A DNA stretch of 64,000 bases, from positions 562,482 through 626,481 of the forward strand of contig NW_008707225.1 in assembly GCF_000327385.1 (NCBI RefSeq), written 5' to 3'. Below are positions 49,545 through 60,405 of the stretch, piece after piece. The DNA is from Lottia gigantea (lineage: Eukaryota; Mollusca; Gastropoda; Lottiidae). The stretch's first letter is position 1; every line of letters begins with the position of its first letter. Position numbers and translations under genes: made by a program. The notes beneath the pieces are model-generated. The model was given only the letters and a program-made list of their open reading frames with translations. It made no database searches and was not told the DNA's origin.

Positions 49545-49678
49545 TGCCTCAGTCCGCCATTGTTTTAACCGTTCCTCTGACGCCATTGCTGTAACAGTCT
49601 CTCAGACCTCCATTGCTTTTAATGATTCCCCAGACCGCCATTGCTTTTAACCATTCCTTAGACCGACATTACTGTTTA
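49545..49678 (+). repeat. Short tandem repeat, about 33 bp, 4 units
   Basis: Repeats of CAGACCGCCATTGCTTTTAA then a variable CATTCCTTA/GATTCCC end just downstream of the glycosyltransferase stop, so probably within its 3' UTR. Units have diverged. Confidence 0.6.
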
Positions 49679-49684
49679 CCGTGT

Positions 49685-50707
49685 TTAGGGCAATTTGAAA
49701 GGCTTTATTTCCATGTGAAAACTAAAAAGATCTTTCGTGTTATTTCTCAACATGGCGGCTCGAATACTGAAACCACTAAAAGAGACGACTAGAACACTAC
49801 ACTTGGACAGTATGATTTGATCAATTATTGCAGTTTCGAACCCAAGGCAATCCGCGTCCATTCCTTTTTGTCTATCAATGTGTATGATATTTCCCTCGGA
49901 ATCAAAATAACGCTTCGTGAATCGCCGTCGTGCCGAATCTCGAACTTCGATATTGTCAGTTGCGACAAATATTGTATTGGTTTTGTCAAATTTTTCCATA
50001 AAATCCCAAAGTTTAGGCACATTCGTTAAATTATTCCTCGATGGATCGATGGGTAAATTTTTACTTCTTCCCATCCGGACATGCGCACAAGTCATATTTT
50101 CGGACAGAGGGAGAGTTTTTAAATGATTGATTACGTGACGTGATGGTTTCATCAAAGATTCCCAACTAAGTTTAAACATTTGGCCTCCTGTCGTCCCACC
50201 TTTTAAATATGGGGGTAATTTATGCCGGATTTGGCGATACACGAAATCATTTCGAGGAGAATTGGTTCGTAAATAAATCACCTCAGTAGTGTCGTTTGAC
50301 AAATCAACCATCCTTCCATCCACAATGTCGATGATTTTCTGTGGTTTCCCGATCAGGTCACTTTCAGGAATAATCCAGTTGTATTTATTTGGAATAAAAA
50401 ATTGTCGAACATCACAAGGTGTAGACATGATGATTCCAAATTTCCTATCCAACTGAATCGCAAACAGAAAGGCGTAAGTTATTCCCCGCTGTCGATCACC
50501 TAAACCACCACAACCTCGTTTTCTGTCACAGAGGTAGATCAAATATTTGGGCCTGTTTGTTTTTTTCAGTACCTTTGCATTATTAAGACCTTTCTTGGGC
50601 CGGTTGATTAATTTCTCGGTAGTAGGAAGTGTATTCATACGATTGGATTTGAACTTCGTCTTGATATCTGGATAAGTTTTCGCCTGGGCATAAAAACATC
50701 CTTCAGT
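49685..50707 (-). CDS. Fucosyltransferase-like glycosyltransferase, main exon
   Basis: A terminal coding exon running from acceptor CAG at 50708-50710 in phase 0 to the stop at 49685, 340 residues (begins TEGCFYAQAKTYPD). The first internal methionine is at 50638. Near the start, GCGGLGDRQRGITYAFLFA resembles the nucleotide-sugar-side glycine-rich loop of GT-B fucosyltransferases (plant and NodZ/FUT-like superfamily). HVRMGRSKN is at the place of the HxRxG motif, and a later KCSVLVVSFSGFS resembles their C-terminal motif. It would add fucose to glycans in the Golgi. The N-terminal anchor must be in an upstream exon that I could not fix; candidates are a donor GTAAGTG at about 51949-51955 and an ATG plus hydrophobic run at 52029. 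The acceptor lies inside a 41-bp tandem array. The exact GT family is uncertain. Confidence 0.7.
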   Translation of the reverse strand, partial: TEGCFYAQAKTYPDIKTKFKSNRMNTLPTTEKLINRPKKGLNNAKVLKKTNRPKYLIYLCDRKRGCGGLGDRQRGITYAFLFAIQLDRKFGIIMSTPCDVRQFFIPNKYNWIIPESDLIGKPQKIIDIVDGRMVDLSNDTTEVIYLRTNSPRNDFVYRQIRHKLPPYLKGGTTGGQMFKLSWESLMKPSRHVINHLKTLPLSENMTCAHVRMGRSKNLPIDPSRNNLTNVPKLWDFMEKFDKTNTIFVATDNIEVRDSARRRFTKRYFDSEGNIIHIDRQKGMDADCLGFETAIIDQIILSKCSVLVVSFSGFSIRAAMLRNNTKDLFSFHMEIKPFKLP

Positions 50708-51180
50708 CTGAAATTATAGAAATAACAATATTAAAAACATCCTTCAGTCTCAAATTATAGAAATAACAATATTAAAAACATCCTTCAGTCTGAAATTATA
50801 GAAATAACAATATTAAAAACATCCTTCAGTCTGAAATTATAGAAATAACAATATTAAAAACATCCTTCAGTCTGAAATTATAGAACTAACAATATTAAAA
50901 TCATCCTCGAGTTTCAAATTACAGAAATAACAATATTAAAAACATTCTTCAGTCTCAAAGTATAGAAATAACAATATTAAAAACATTCTTCAGTCTCAAA
51001 TTATAGAAATAACAATATTAAAAACATCCTTCAGTCTCAAATTATAGAAATAACAATATTAAAATCATCCTCGAGTCTCAAATTACAGAAATAACAATAT
51101 TAGAAACATCCTCCAGTCTCAAATTATAGAAATAACAATATTAAAAACATCCTTCAGTCTCAAAATATAGAAATACCAAA
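50701..51180 (-). repeat. 41-bp tandem array made of a splice acceptor
   Basis: About 12 units of 41 bp (CTTCAGTCT at 50701, 50742, 50783 and onward). On the gene's strand each unit reads AATATTGTTATTTCTATAAT then TTCAG/ACTGAAGGATGTTTTT: branch-like and pyrimidine-containing sequence, an AG and the first 16-17 nt of the exon. The first unit is the functional acceptor. The first several retain CAG; more distant ones have GAG. Confidence 0.93.
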
Positions 51181-52712
51181 ATTAAGGACGAGCATAACAA
51201 GCACATTACAATAATTTAAAGGAGATGTTTTAGGTCAAGGTCACAAATTATGATTTAAACTGTGACCAGTGAGATTTTGACAGGAATGTATGCAAAGACA
51301 TAATCTAAACCCCAAAAAAGAGAATGATTACAGGACCTACGATACGAAACTACGTATGGTTCTTGCATGGAAATAACACACATACGTAGTTCAAAACTAT
51401 GTTGAGTATCTACAACTCGACTTAATATGTACTATATTAGTAATATACTTCAGTTTTTAAAAATCTCTCAAATTATACGTTAATGTTTTTATTTGTTGTA
51501 AATTTTATAAAACCCGATATGTATGTTGGAAACAGCAGACAAATCACAAAATAGTCCATAATCATTCAAGATTATTATATCGAGAGAAAGTTCGCTCTAA
51601 ATTTGACGCTGTAAATTTTTATTAAACTTATCACCTGATGGTATTTCTCGTCCACTATAATACAGTTATTACTCCCGTTTTTTTTTTTTTATCAAATTTC
51701 CAATTTTTTAACAGGTAATCCGAAAAAGTTGTTTTTTGTGATTTTCGGTCGTTTTTGGTCATACTTGATAATCTGGATTCATTTCCATCTACCAAATTTC
51801 CTTGAAACAAAATTCAAGAAATTAGAATTTTTCCCAAAATTCAGTACAAAATGAGTTTCTTTCGAATTTCGAATTTCTAAAACAGCTTCACGCAATAGCT
51901 GTAATAAACTAACTAATCAATCAAATGAATATTCACTTACCCTGTACGAGATATAATTTAATCTATATGTATTTAAGTTGAATTCACTAAGTTCACCAAG
52001 TAAAATAAAATAATTATTATAAATATCATGTAGACAGTGTTCCCTTTTTTTGGTTCGATTTCATGTAAATTCACCTTAAATTCTATTTAATAACTATTTT
52101 CTAGCCTTCTCCCATCTGATCCTATACGAGACTTTAGTTGTTGACAGTCTTAATACGAGCCCATCTAAAGTTTGGTGTCCTCCCATTGGTTAGATATCCA
52201 AATAGTCAACTAAGCGTTAAATGGCGTCACTATCGATACACGTGAGGAATTGAGAAAAATCTTTTTACAATTCCAAACAGCTTGTAATAAATTTGTAATA
52301 GATATCCCAATAGTTTAAAGGGATTGTAAAAGTGTTTTCATTATATAGACGTTATTCGCAATTCCACTAAAACTATAAGCGTTTTTATAACGTAAAAATA
52401 GCAAGAGGAATCTGGTGATAAAGCATATTTTGGGATAAGTTTAATGAAACCACAGACCTCTGATTGAAAATTTGAATTGTCCCCTATACACATTATAAGT
52501 ATCAAAGACATAATTTATGTGCACTTATGCGGGAAGCATTTTGCATCATATTCACAATCTAAATAAGGCTTTATTTAAATAACGAGACAAAATAATATTT
52601 TGTGTTCATTCTGAATGCATTTATTTTGAAATATTTGACCTAAGAGCAGTACTGTAACCCGTTTTATTTTAAAGTAAATTATAATAAAGATACTAGTTCA
52701 ATGATATATACA
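51181..52712. other. Probable first intron or 5' region of the glycosyltransferase
   Basis: On the minus strand the donor-like AGG/GTAAGTG near 51.95 kb ends an open run with plausible protein composition, and ATG 52029 opens a hydrophobic run (MIFIIIILFYLVNL), but the two are in different frames, so no exon can be asserted. Otherwise AT-rich. Confidence 0.3.
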
Positions 52713-52719
52713 TTAATAT

Positions 52720-53545
52720 TTCACTGTTAAAATAGTGCTCAATACATCAATTGTAGAGCGATATAGAAACACCACTGTTAAAATAGTTCTCAATACATCA
52801 ATTGTAGAGCAATATAGAAACACCACTGTTAAAATAGTTCTCAATACATCAATTGTAGAGTGATATAGAAATACCACTGTTAAAATAGTGCTCAATACAT
52901 CAATTGTAGAGTGATTTAGAAATACCAATGTTAAAATAGTGCCCAATACATCAATTGTAGAGTGATATAGAAACACCACTGTTAAAATAGTGCTCAATAC
53001 ATCAATTGTAGAGTGATATAGAAATACCACTGTTAAAATAGTGCTCAATACATCAATTGTAGAGTGATTTAGAAATACCAATGTTAAAATAGTACTCAAT
53101 ACATCAATTGTAGAGTGATATAGAAACACCACTGTTAAAATAGTTCTCAATACATCAATTGTAGAGTGATATAGAAATACCACTGTTAAAATAGTGCCCA
53201 ATACATCAATTGTTTAGTGATATAGAAATACCACTGTTAAAATAGTTCTCAATAATCAATTGTAGAGCGATATAGAAACACCATTGCTAAATTAGTGCTC
53301 AATGCATAAATTATAGAGCGATGTAGACATACCACTGTTAAAATAGTACTCAATACATCAATTGTAGAGCAATATAGAAATACCACTGTTAAAATAGTTC
53401 TCAATAATCAATTGTAGAGCGATATAGAAACACCATTGCTAAATTAGTGCTCAATGCATAAATTATAGAGCGATGTAGACATACCACTGTTAAAATAGTT
53501 CTCAATACATCAATTGTAGAGCAATATAGAAATACACTGTTAAAA
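52720..53545 (-). repeat. 51-bp minisatellite, array A (minus orientation)
   Basis: About 16 units. On the minus strand each reads TTTAACAGTGGTATTTC, TATATCACTCTACAATTG, ATGTATTGAGCACTATT. Two internal higher-order blocks with ATGCATAAATTATAGAG variants (53.28 and 53.44 kb) indicate later block duplication. The open 17-residue periodic frame is a consequence of 51 being divisible by 3. Confidence 0.95.
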
Positions 53546-54082
53546 AAGAATTATAGAAATAATGAAACAGAGTTACTCAGAGTTTCACACATTGATCTAT
53601 TTTCCCTACTATATATATAATGCTATACAAAGTAAGTTGGTGTATATTATTATATGATATTAAGATTATATATTACGTGAAAGATTAAAACTCTTCTTTG
53701 TAATTCAAGTGCCTATATTTTTGTTATGATTTTATGATATATATCTGTTTTTTTAGATGTTATTTTCATATTCATTCTGTGTAATATTGTCTAATTGTCC
53801 AGGTATTAGTCTAAAGTATGCTGTCTCATTGTTTATTAAAATAAAATTCCTTAAAATTTCCTACATTAAAAATGATTTGAAAATTGCATTTAAATTTAAT
53901 TTCATGAAATGAATTAATGAAATTGCTTTAAAATATCTTCTCAATGATATATGACACTGTTTTATTTGTAAGTGTGTTGTATGAATTGTCATACCCCTAC
54001 ATTTAAAACATATGTTCATGGTTCATTGGTTAAGTGGGACCATAATATAGGCGACAGATAATAGACAACAATTTTAAAAATG
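53546..54082. other. AT-rich spacer, nothing recognised
   Basis: A TATATATA stretch and long A/T runs only. Confidence 0.5.
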
Positions 54083-54300
54083 CGAATGAAGAAGAGGAAC
54101 CCCGGAAAGGGGTTTTCCTTGGGGGCAAATGAGACAAAAAGGGGGCTAGGAACAACTTTGGAGGGCGAACGATCTAAAAATAATTCTGTTTAAGTGAATC
54201 TTGACTCGAAATACAGGCTTTGAATTTTTCAGACCACCGCATTCAAAACAAACGTGCATGGTTTCCCGGGATTATATAATTATAGGGTAGGGACGACAAA
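54083..54300 (+). repeat. G-rich repeat flanking the LINE, left copy
   Basis: GAGGAACCCCGGAAAGGGG, CCTTGGGGGCAAATGAG, AAAAAGGGGG and CATTCAAAACAAACGTGCATGG match, in order, the copy at 57280-57480. Unknown family; not a terminal repeat of the LINE, since LINEs lack them. Confidence 0.6.
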
Positions 54301-54309
54301 ATACGCCGG

Positions 54310-57275
54310 TTTCAGAGGAAATCGGACCGTTATACCAAGGCAGAATACTTAGCGATCAAGGCTTCTACAGCTGCTCTGTTGCGTGAATCACAAACAAAGC
54401 ACTGGCAGGAGTTCTGCAACTCATTAAATGAGAAGACCAACCTAAGATCTGTCTAGGGTAAAATAGACTCAATGCTTGGTAAAAAATCTAATTCTTCAAT
54501 TCCAACTCTTTGTTACAGGGATTCCAAAGAATACAGCAATGAAGGAAAGCCAATTTGTTAGCCAAGTGTTATGCTGACGGCAGTGCTGATACCAACCATA
54601 CCAAAGAATTTCTAAAGAACAAGAAGACCTTCTACACCAACCACACTCCCATTCATCACTCGCCCTCAGAGGACGAACGGGATCTTAACGCTCCCTTCAC
54701 CCTCGACGAGCTGAAGAAAGCACTGTACAGTAAGAAAGACAGCGCTACTGGTGAAGATAATATCAAGTACAGCATGTTAAAGGAATTACCAATGGAAGCG
54801 TCTTCAGTTCTACTAGAGTTATTCAACAAATCATGGTATAATGGTACAATTCCGGAAAGTTGGAAAACGGCAATGGTCATTCCTCTACCAAAACCGCAGA
54901 AAGATAAAAGTCTATGCAGTTCATACAGGCCTATTTCTCTGACCTCGACTCTATGTAAAACATTTGAGACAATGGTCAATAATAGACTTAGATACCACTG
55001 TGAACTAAATGGTCTTATCGATCCAACCAAAGCGGCTACAGAGAGAAACGGTCAATAATGGATCAAATCGTTCGACTTCAACACGACATGGCCGCCCAAC
55101 TAGGAAAGAAGAACTACTTCAGCGCAGTATTCCTGGATCTGTCCAAGGCCTTTGACTTAGTCTGGGTTGATGGTTTGCTTTTTAAACTTAATAAACTTGG
55201 CATTCGGGGTCGCGTGTTCAGGTGGATCCAAGACTTCTTAAGGGATCGCCAGATACAAGTGAACGTCGCCAATTCTCTCAGCGAGAAGCACTCGTTGGAG
55301 AATGGCACCCGCAAGGCTCTGTTATTAGCCCTACCCTCTTCAGCATTATGATCAATGATCTGGCCCTGGATTATGTAAAGCATATAGAGCTCTCGGTTAG
55401 CACGGCTCTATATGCAGATGACAGTTCGATATGGATTGGTCACAATGACCTCAATAAAGTTAAATGGCGTATGCAAACTGCTCTGAACCAAGTTGCTAAA
55501 TGGGCAAACGACTGGGGCTTCATTATTTCGGAAGCTAAAACCGTCGGTTTGTTCTGCAGCAGAAAGAAAGATCACGATAGTATTGACCTCAGACTGAATG
55601 GTGTGAAGATTAAGCATGAGAATTCAGCAAGGTTCCTGGGAGTACACTTTGACAAGTGTCTGACTTGGAGTACGCACATTGACTATATCTGTAACCGGTC
55701 TATAAAAATCTTAAATGTTAGGCGTTATGTTTCAGGTACCACATGGCGAGCAAACAGAGAAACTCTGTTATTGATTATGGTTGTATTGCCTATGGTAAAG
55801 CAAGTGATACTCAACTGAAGAAACTCGACGTTTTACACATGAAAGCTATACGTATTGCCACCAGGGCAGCCGTAGGTACGAAGAATGAGGCGCTACTTCA
55901 GGAGGTTGGAGAGAAACCCCTCTCTCTTCGGAGGGAGGAGCTATCTCTCAAATTCTGGGGGAAACTTCAGTATTTGTCCGAAAACTGTCCAACGTATTCC
56001 AGCATCAGAAGATTTACTCGTGTCGGAAATAACCAGAAGAATCGGAGTATTTCTTACGGGCACTGCACAGCAGAACTTCTTGCCACCAGGGACGCGGTAG
56101 CATGGCTGTCCGTCAATCACACGGAGCATGCCGCGATTCTATCCGACTCGCTAAGCAGCCTCCAATCTATTTTTCTCACCTCTTCTAATTGCAGGTCAGA
56201 AGTTATTTCCGGAATAAGAAGAATGATCCACAACTACCAAACCAACAACGACCAGAAGATTGAATTAGTATGGGTTCTATCGCACGTCTCCAATGACACA
56301 GACCGTTGTGCCAAGAAAAGTCTGGAGGATATCGAGCCTGTAGAATGCTCCTATTCGGAGTTCTGCAGTATCGTATCTTCTAGGATCAACCAGAAATGGG
56401 CCGACATGTTACGGAACCTCGACACCGCAAGATACCAAACCAAACCAAACCAAACCATCCATCTGTAGCCATCTGCAAAGTGGCAACCAGACTCCGGAAC
56501 ATCAGTTCAACGCCATTAAATGTCGCTGCGGCCAAGTTGCCACAAGGTCGCATGTCCTCATTCAATGCACTGAACTGAAACCCGCTCGTAAGCCACTGCT
56601 AGAGTACCTGGAAACCAACGGCATACCACTCACCATACAGAATGTTTTGGCTCCACCCACGGACCACTGGTATACGATAATAGAACTAGTCTTCCATTTT
56701 ATAACCAAATCTGTCTTGAACAGATAGGCTAAGTTTTTATACTCAAAGCTTCACTTTTTAATTATATCCAATCAATTCAACAAGTTTCATTGCAGAAACA
56801 TAAGAGAACATCTTCCCCCATTTTTGTTGAAAGATTCCCCACCCCCCCTTTTTCCTCCCTCTTTTCTCACTTTTTTTTCTTTTTTTTTTCAGGTCTTCAA
56901 GTTTTACAACAGATAACAGATAATCTAACCAAACCAAACCAAACCAAACCAAACCAACGACTACCATTCGACTACCAATCAACAATAAATACCATGATCA
57001 GAACGAGTTTGGAAGAAGGAAGAAGGAAGAAGGAAGGAGACCGAGTAATTCACGCCACACCATCCAGGGCCGAGTTTCACCGCCATGTCATTCGACCCGA
57101 CCAGATTTAACAAAGAATCAACAACCAAACCAACAACACCGAATCATCCAATTTGATCCAATCAAACTACCAACTACTACGACTACCAACAACTACCTAG
57201 TTTGCGATATTAGCATCCGCTGGAAGCGAACGTTAACTTGTCATCTACCTACCTACCTACGACAAAATAAAGCAA
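54310..57275 (+). mobile_element. LINE with reverse transcriptase and RNase H, degenerate
   Basis: The 5' end (endonuclease) is missing. The RT region starts near 54.31 kb. Visible motifs are SSYRPISLTS (54.91 kb), motif A FLDLSKAFD (55130), motif B-like PQGSVISPTLF (55.31 kb), motif C YADD (55411) and RFLGVHFD (55.63 kb). An RNase H domain follows (AELLA, LSDSLSS, ELVWVLSHV; 56.06-56.29 kb), then a CRCG...H...C zinc-knuckle-like tail ending near 56.73 kb. The frame changes at about 55.06, 55.31 and 55.75 kb plus a stop near 54.45 kb make it inactive. RT plus RNase H points to the I/Jockey-type group. An (AAACC)n stretch (56.93 kb) and the 3' region to about 57.27 kb complete it. Confidence 0.88.
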
Positions 57276-57279
57276 TATT

Positions 57280-57480
57280 ATTTTGCAACTGGGGAAGGAG
57301 AACCCTGGGGAAGGGTCTTCCTTGAGGTAAATGAGAGAGAAAAAGGGGTGAAGAAGTTTTTTGGGGAAACGATTTTAAAAATTTGCTTTTTTTGACAATT
57401 TTTTTTCACGAATTTGCCTTTATTTCGTGAATTTTTTCGGACCCCTGCATTTAAAACATACATGCATGGTTTTACAAAAT
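57280..57480 (+). repeat. G-rich repeat flanking the LINE, right copy
   Basis: GGAGAACCCTGGGGAAGGG, TTCCTTGAGG, AAATGAGAGAGAAAAAGGGG and CATTTAAAACATACATGCATGG parallel the left copy at 54.08-54.30 kb, same orientation. Either the LINE inserted between two pre-existing copies, or the LINE and repeat spread together. Confidence 0.6.
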
Positions 57481-57773
57481 AAACACCATCGATTATTGTT
57501 CACATTAAATGTTTATTTAACAAAATCATGTGCTAAGAATAATATTATAAACACTGGTCAATGAACATTTTTACACCAGTCTATCAAAATGTCTAATATA
57601 TTAAGATCTAGACAAATTTTTGAAACTTGGAAGGAAATAAAAGACATTATCGGTCCAGCAAATATTAAGCACATATCTGGCACATTACACCGTGATCCGT
57701 ACCGTCTTGAATCAAGTCTAAAATTTTGCTCAGTATACCGTTAAAATAATCCGATCGCATTTAAAAAATACGC

Positions 57774-58573
57774 GATTGTTTTAGCGGGATATTTCCTAAA
57801 ATTCTTGCTTGCATTTGTTGTCCTGATAATCGGATGCATATAGAATTAACATAAATGTCACAATAAAAATAATTTTTAAGATAGGTCTACACTAATGACA
57901 ACCCGAAAACAACTCGAGTGATAAGCGACTGGTGAATCACGTTATTAATAATAAAAGATATGGTCTACTACATAATAATATGTAACTTCTAGAACGTTTT
58001 TTAAAAAAAAAAGCAAAATACATTTATATCACATAAGTAATCTAGAAAAATCTATTTAAAATCCTTTCGAGAAACTTAATTGAAAAACGTTGTAAAGGTG
58101 TGTGTCTTGACTTAATATATAATGTATTGTCGGTTATGAATTTATTTGTTGGTTGGGTACAGATTGTTCATATGATTGTTTTAGCGGGACATTTCCTAAA
58201 ATTCTTGCTTGCATTTGTTGTCCTGATAATCGGATGCATATAGAATTAACATAAATGTCACAATAAAAATAATTTTTAAGATAGGCCTACACTAATGACA
58301 ACCCGAAAACAACCCGAGTGATAAGCGACTGGTGAATCACGTTATTAATAATAAAAGATATGGTCTACTACATAATAATATGTAACTTCTAGAACGTTTT
58401 TAAAAAAAAAAGCAAAATACATTTATATCACATAAGTAATCTAGAAAAATCTATTTAAAATCCTTTCGAGAAACTTAATTGAAAAACGTTGTAAAGGTGT
58501 GTGTCTTGACTTAATATATAATGTATTGTCGGTTATGAATTTATTTGTTGGTTGGGTACAGATTGTTCATATA
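57774..58573 (+). repeat. Fresh tandem duplication, 2 x 400 bp
   Basis: GATTGTTTTAGCGGGA starts at 57774 and again at 58174, and the 400-bp units differ at only a handful of positions (for example AACTCGAG/AACCCGAG and the length of an A-run). No coding content. Very recent by its identity; an assembly artefact is possible. Confidence 0.95.
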
Positions 58574-58728
58574 ATATCGTGTTTCCAATTGTATGTTACT
58601 GGTTCCCATGACAAAGATATGTTACACACGAACCCCTTTATAATATAGGTTACATGTTGTTCATAAACATTTTAAGATATAAAACCTGCACTTAAAGGGA
58701 CGAGCGTGCAAAGTATTTTTTCTTCTTT

Positions 58729-58756
58729 GGGGTGGGGGGGGGGGGGGGGGGGGGGG
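58729..58756 (+). repeat. Poly-G run
   Basis: GGGG, one T, then 23 consecutive G at 58734-58756. Unusual in this AT-rich sequence. It could form a G-quadruplex or mark a low-accuracy assembly spot. Confidence 0.9.
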
Positions 58757-58814
58757 ATTTCAGTCTTATATGTATATGTACAGATGAGATAAGATTTATT
58801 TCATATACACCTAT

Positions 58815-60125
58815 ACGTATATCACTCTACAATTGATGTATTGAGTACTATTTTAACAGTTTATTTCTATATCACTCTACAATTGATGTATTGAGCACTA
58901 TTTTAACAGTGGTATTTGTATATAGTTCTACAATTAATGTATTGAGCACTATTTTAACAGTGATATTTCTATATCACTCTACAATTGATGAATTAAGCAC
59001 TATTTTAACAGTGTTATTTCTATATAGCTCTACAATTGATGTATTGATCACTATTTTCACAGTGATATTTCTATATCTCTCTACAATTGATGTATTGAAC
59101 ACTATTCTAACAGTAGAATTTTTATATCACTCTACAATTGATGTATTGAGTACTATTTTAACAGTGGTATTTCTATATCACTCTACAATTGATGCATTGA
59201 ACACTATTTTAAAAGTGATATTTCTATATCACTCTACAATTGATGAATTGAGCACTATTTTAACAGTGGATTTTCTATATAGCTCTACAATTGATGTATT
59301 GAGCACTATTTTAACAGTGGTATTTCTGTATCTCTGTACAATTGGTGTATTGAGTACTATTTTAACAGTGGTATTTTTATTTTGCTCTTTGATGTATTGG
59401 GCACTATTTTAACAGTAGTATTTCTATTTCTCTCTACAATTTATGTATTGAGTACTATTGTAACAGTGGAATTTCTATATCGCTCTACAATTGATGTATT
59501 GAGCACTATTTTAACAGTGGTATTTCTATATCGCTCTACAATTGATGTATTGAGTACTATTTTAACAGAGGTATTTCTATATTACTCTACAATTGATGTA
59601 TTGAGCACTATTTTAACAGTGGTATTTCTATATCGCTCTACAATTGATATATTGAGCACTATTTTAACAGTGGTGTTTCTATATCACTCTACAATTGATG
59701 TATTGAGAACTATTTTAACATTGGTATTTCTATATCACCCTACAATTGATGTATTGAGCACTATTTTAACAGTGGTATTTCTATATCATTCTACAATTGA
59801 TGTATTGAGAACTATTTTAACAGTGTTGTTTCTACATCACTCTACAATTGATGTATTGAGCACTATTTCAACAGTAGTATTTCCATAGCACTCTACAATT
59901 GATGTATTCAGCGCTATTTCAACAGTGGTATTTCTATATTGCTCTACAATTGATGTATTGAGCACTATTTTAACAGTGGTATTTCTATATCGCTCTACAA
60001 TTGATGTATTGAGCACTATTTTAACAGTAGTATTTCTATATCACTCTACAATTGATGTATTGGGCGCTATTTCAACAGTGGTATTTCTATATTGCTCTAC
60101 AATTGATGTATTGAGCACTATTTTA
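58815..60125 (+). repeat. 51-bp minisatellite, array B (plus orientation)
   Basis: About 25 units of CTCTACAATTGATGTATTG, AGCACTATTTTAACAGTGG, TATTTCTATATCA: the same unit as array A but inverted relative to it. Variants (ATGAATTGAG, AACATTGG, GCGCTATTTCAACAG) recur in blocks. The boundary at 60125 is sharp. Periodic 17-residue frames are not taken as genes. Confidence 0.96.
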
Positions 60126-60255
60126 ACAAAACAAAATCGGTTGACATTACAACTGATAGTAATGATAGATTTTGAGAGTAACAATAATTTGAGCGATTGT
60201 TAAAGGTCGACCGACTGAATCTGCCCGATTGGCATGAGCGCACAGCTACAAAATT

Positions 60256-60405
60256 GCAGTTGTCGCGTGTTGCTGTAGCGCACGAACTAATACAAAATCG
60301 CAGTTGTCGCGTGTTGCCGTAGCGCACCAACAAATAAAAACGCAGTTTTTCGCGTGTTGCCGTAGCGCACCAACTAATACAAAATCGCAGTTGTCGCTCG
60401 TTGAG
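60256..60405 (+). repeat. 44-bp GC-rich tandem repeat, about 3.5 units
   Basis: Units of CGCAGTTGTCGCGTGTTGCC and GTAGCGCACCAACTAATAC. GC content is well above the surroundings. No protein or RNA match. Confidence 0.85.

Noticed and set aside
54083-57480. LTR retrotransposon (two similar flanks around a reverse transcriptase)
   Set aside because: The enzyme is a non-LTR type with RNase H after the RT and a zinc-knuckle tail; the flanks lack TG..CA ends and a primer-binding site and are too diverged.
58891-60203. Repetitive hydrophobic 17-residue frames as a membrane protein
   Set aside because: The frame simply follows the 51-bp unit, occurs in both inverted arrays and has no start, splice or end signals.
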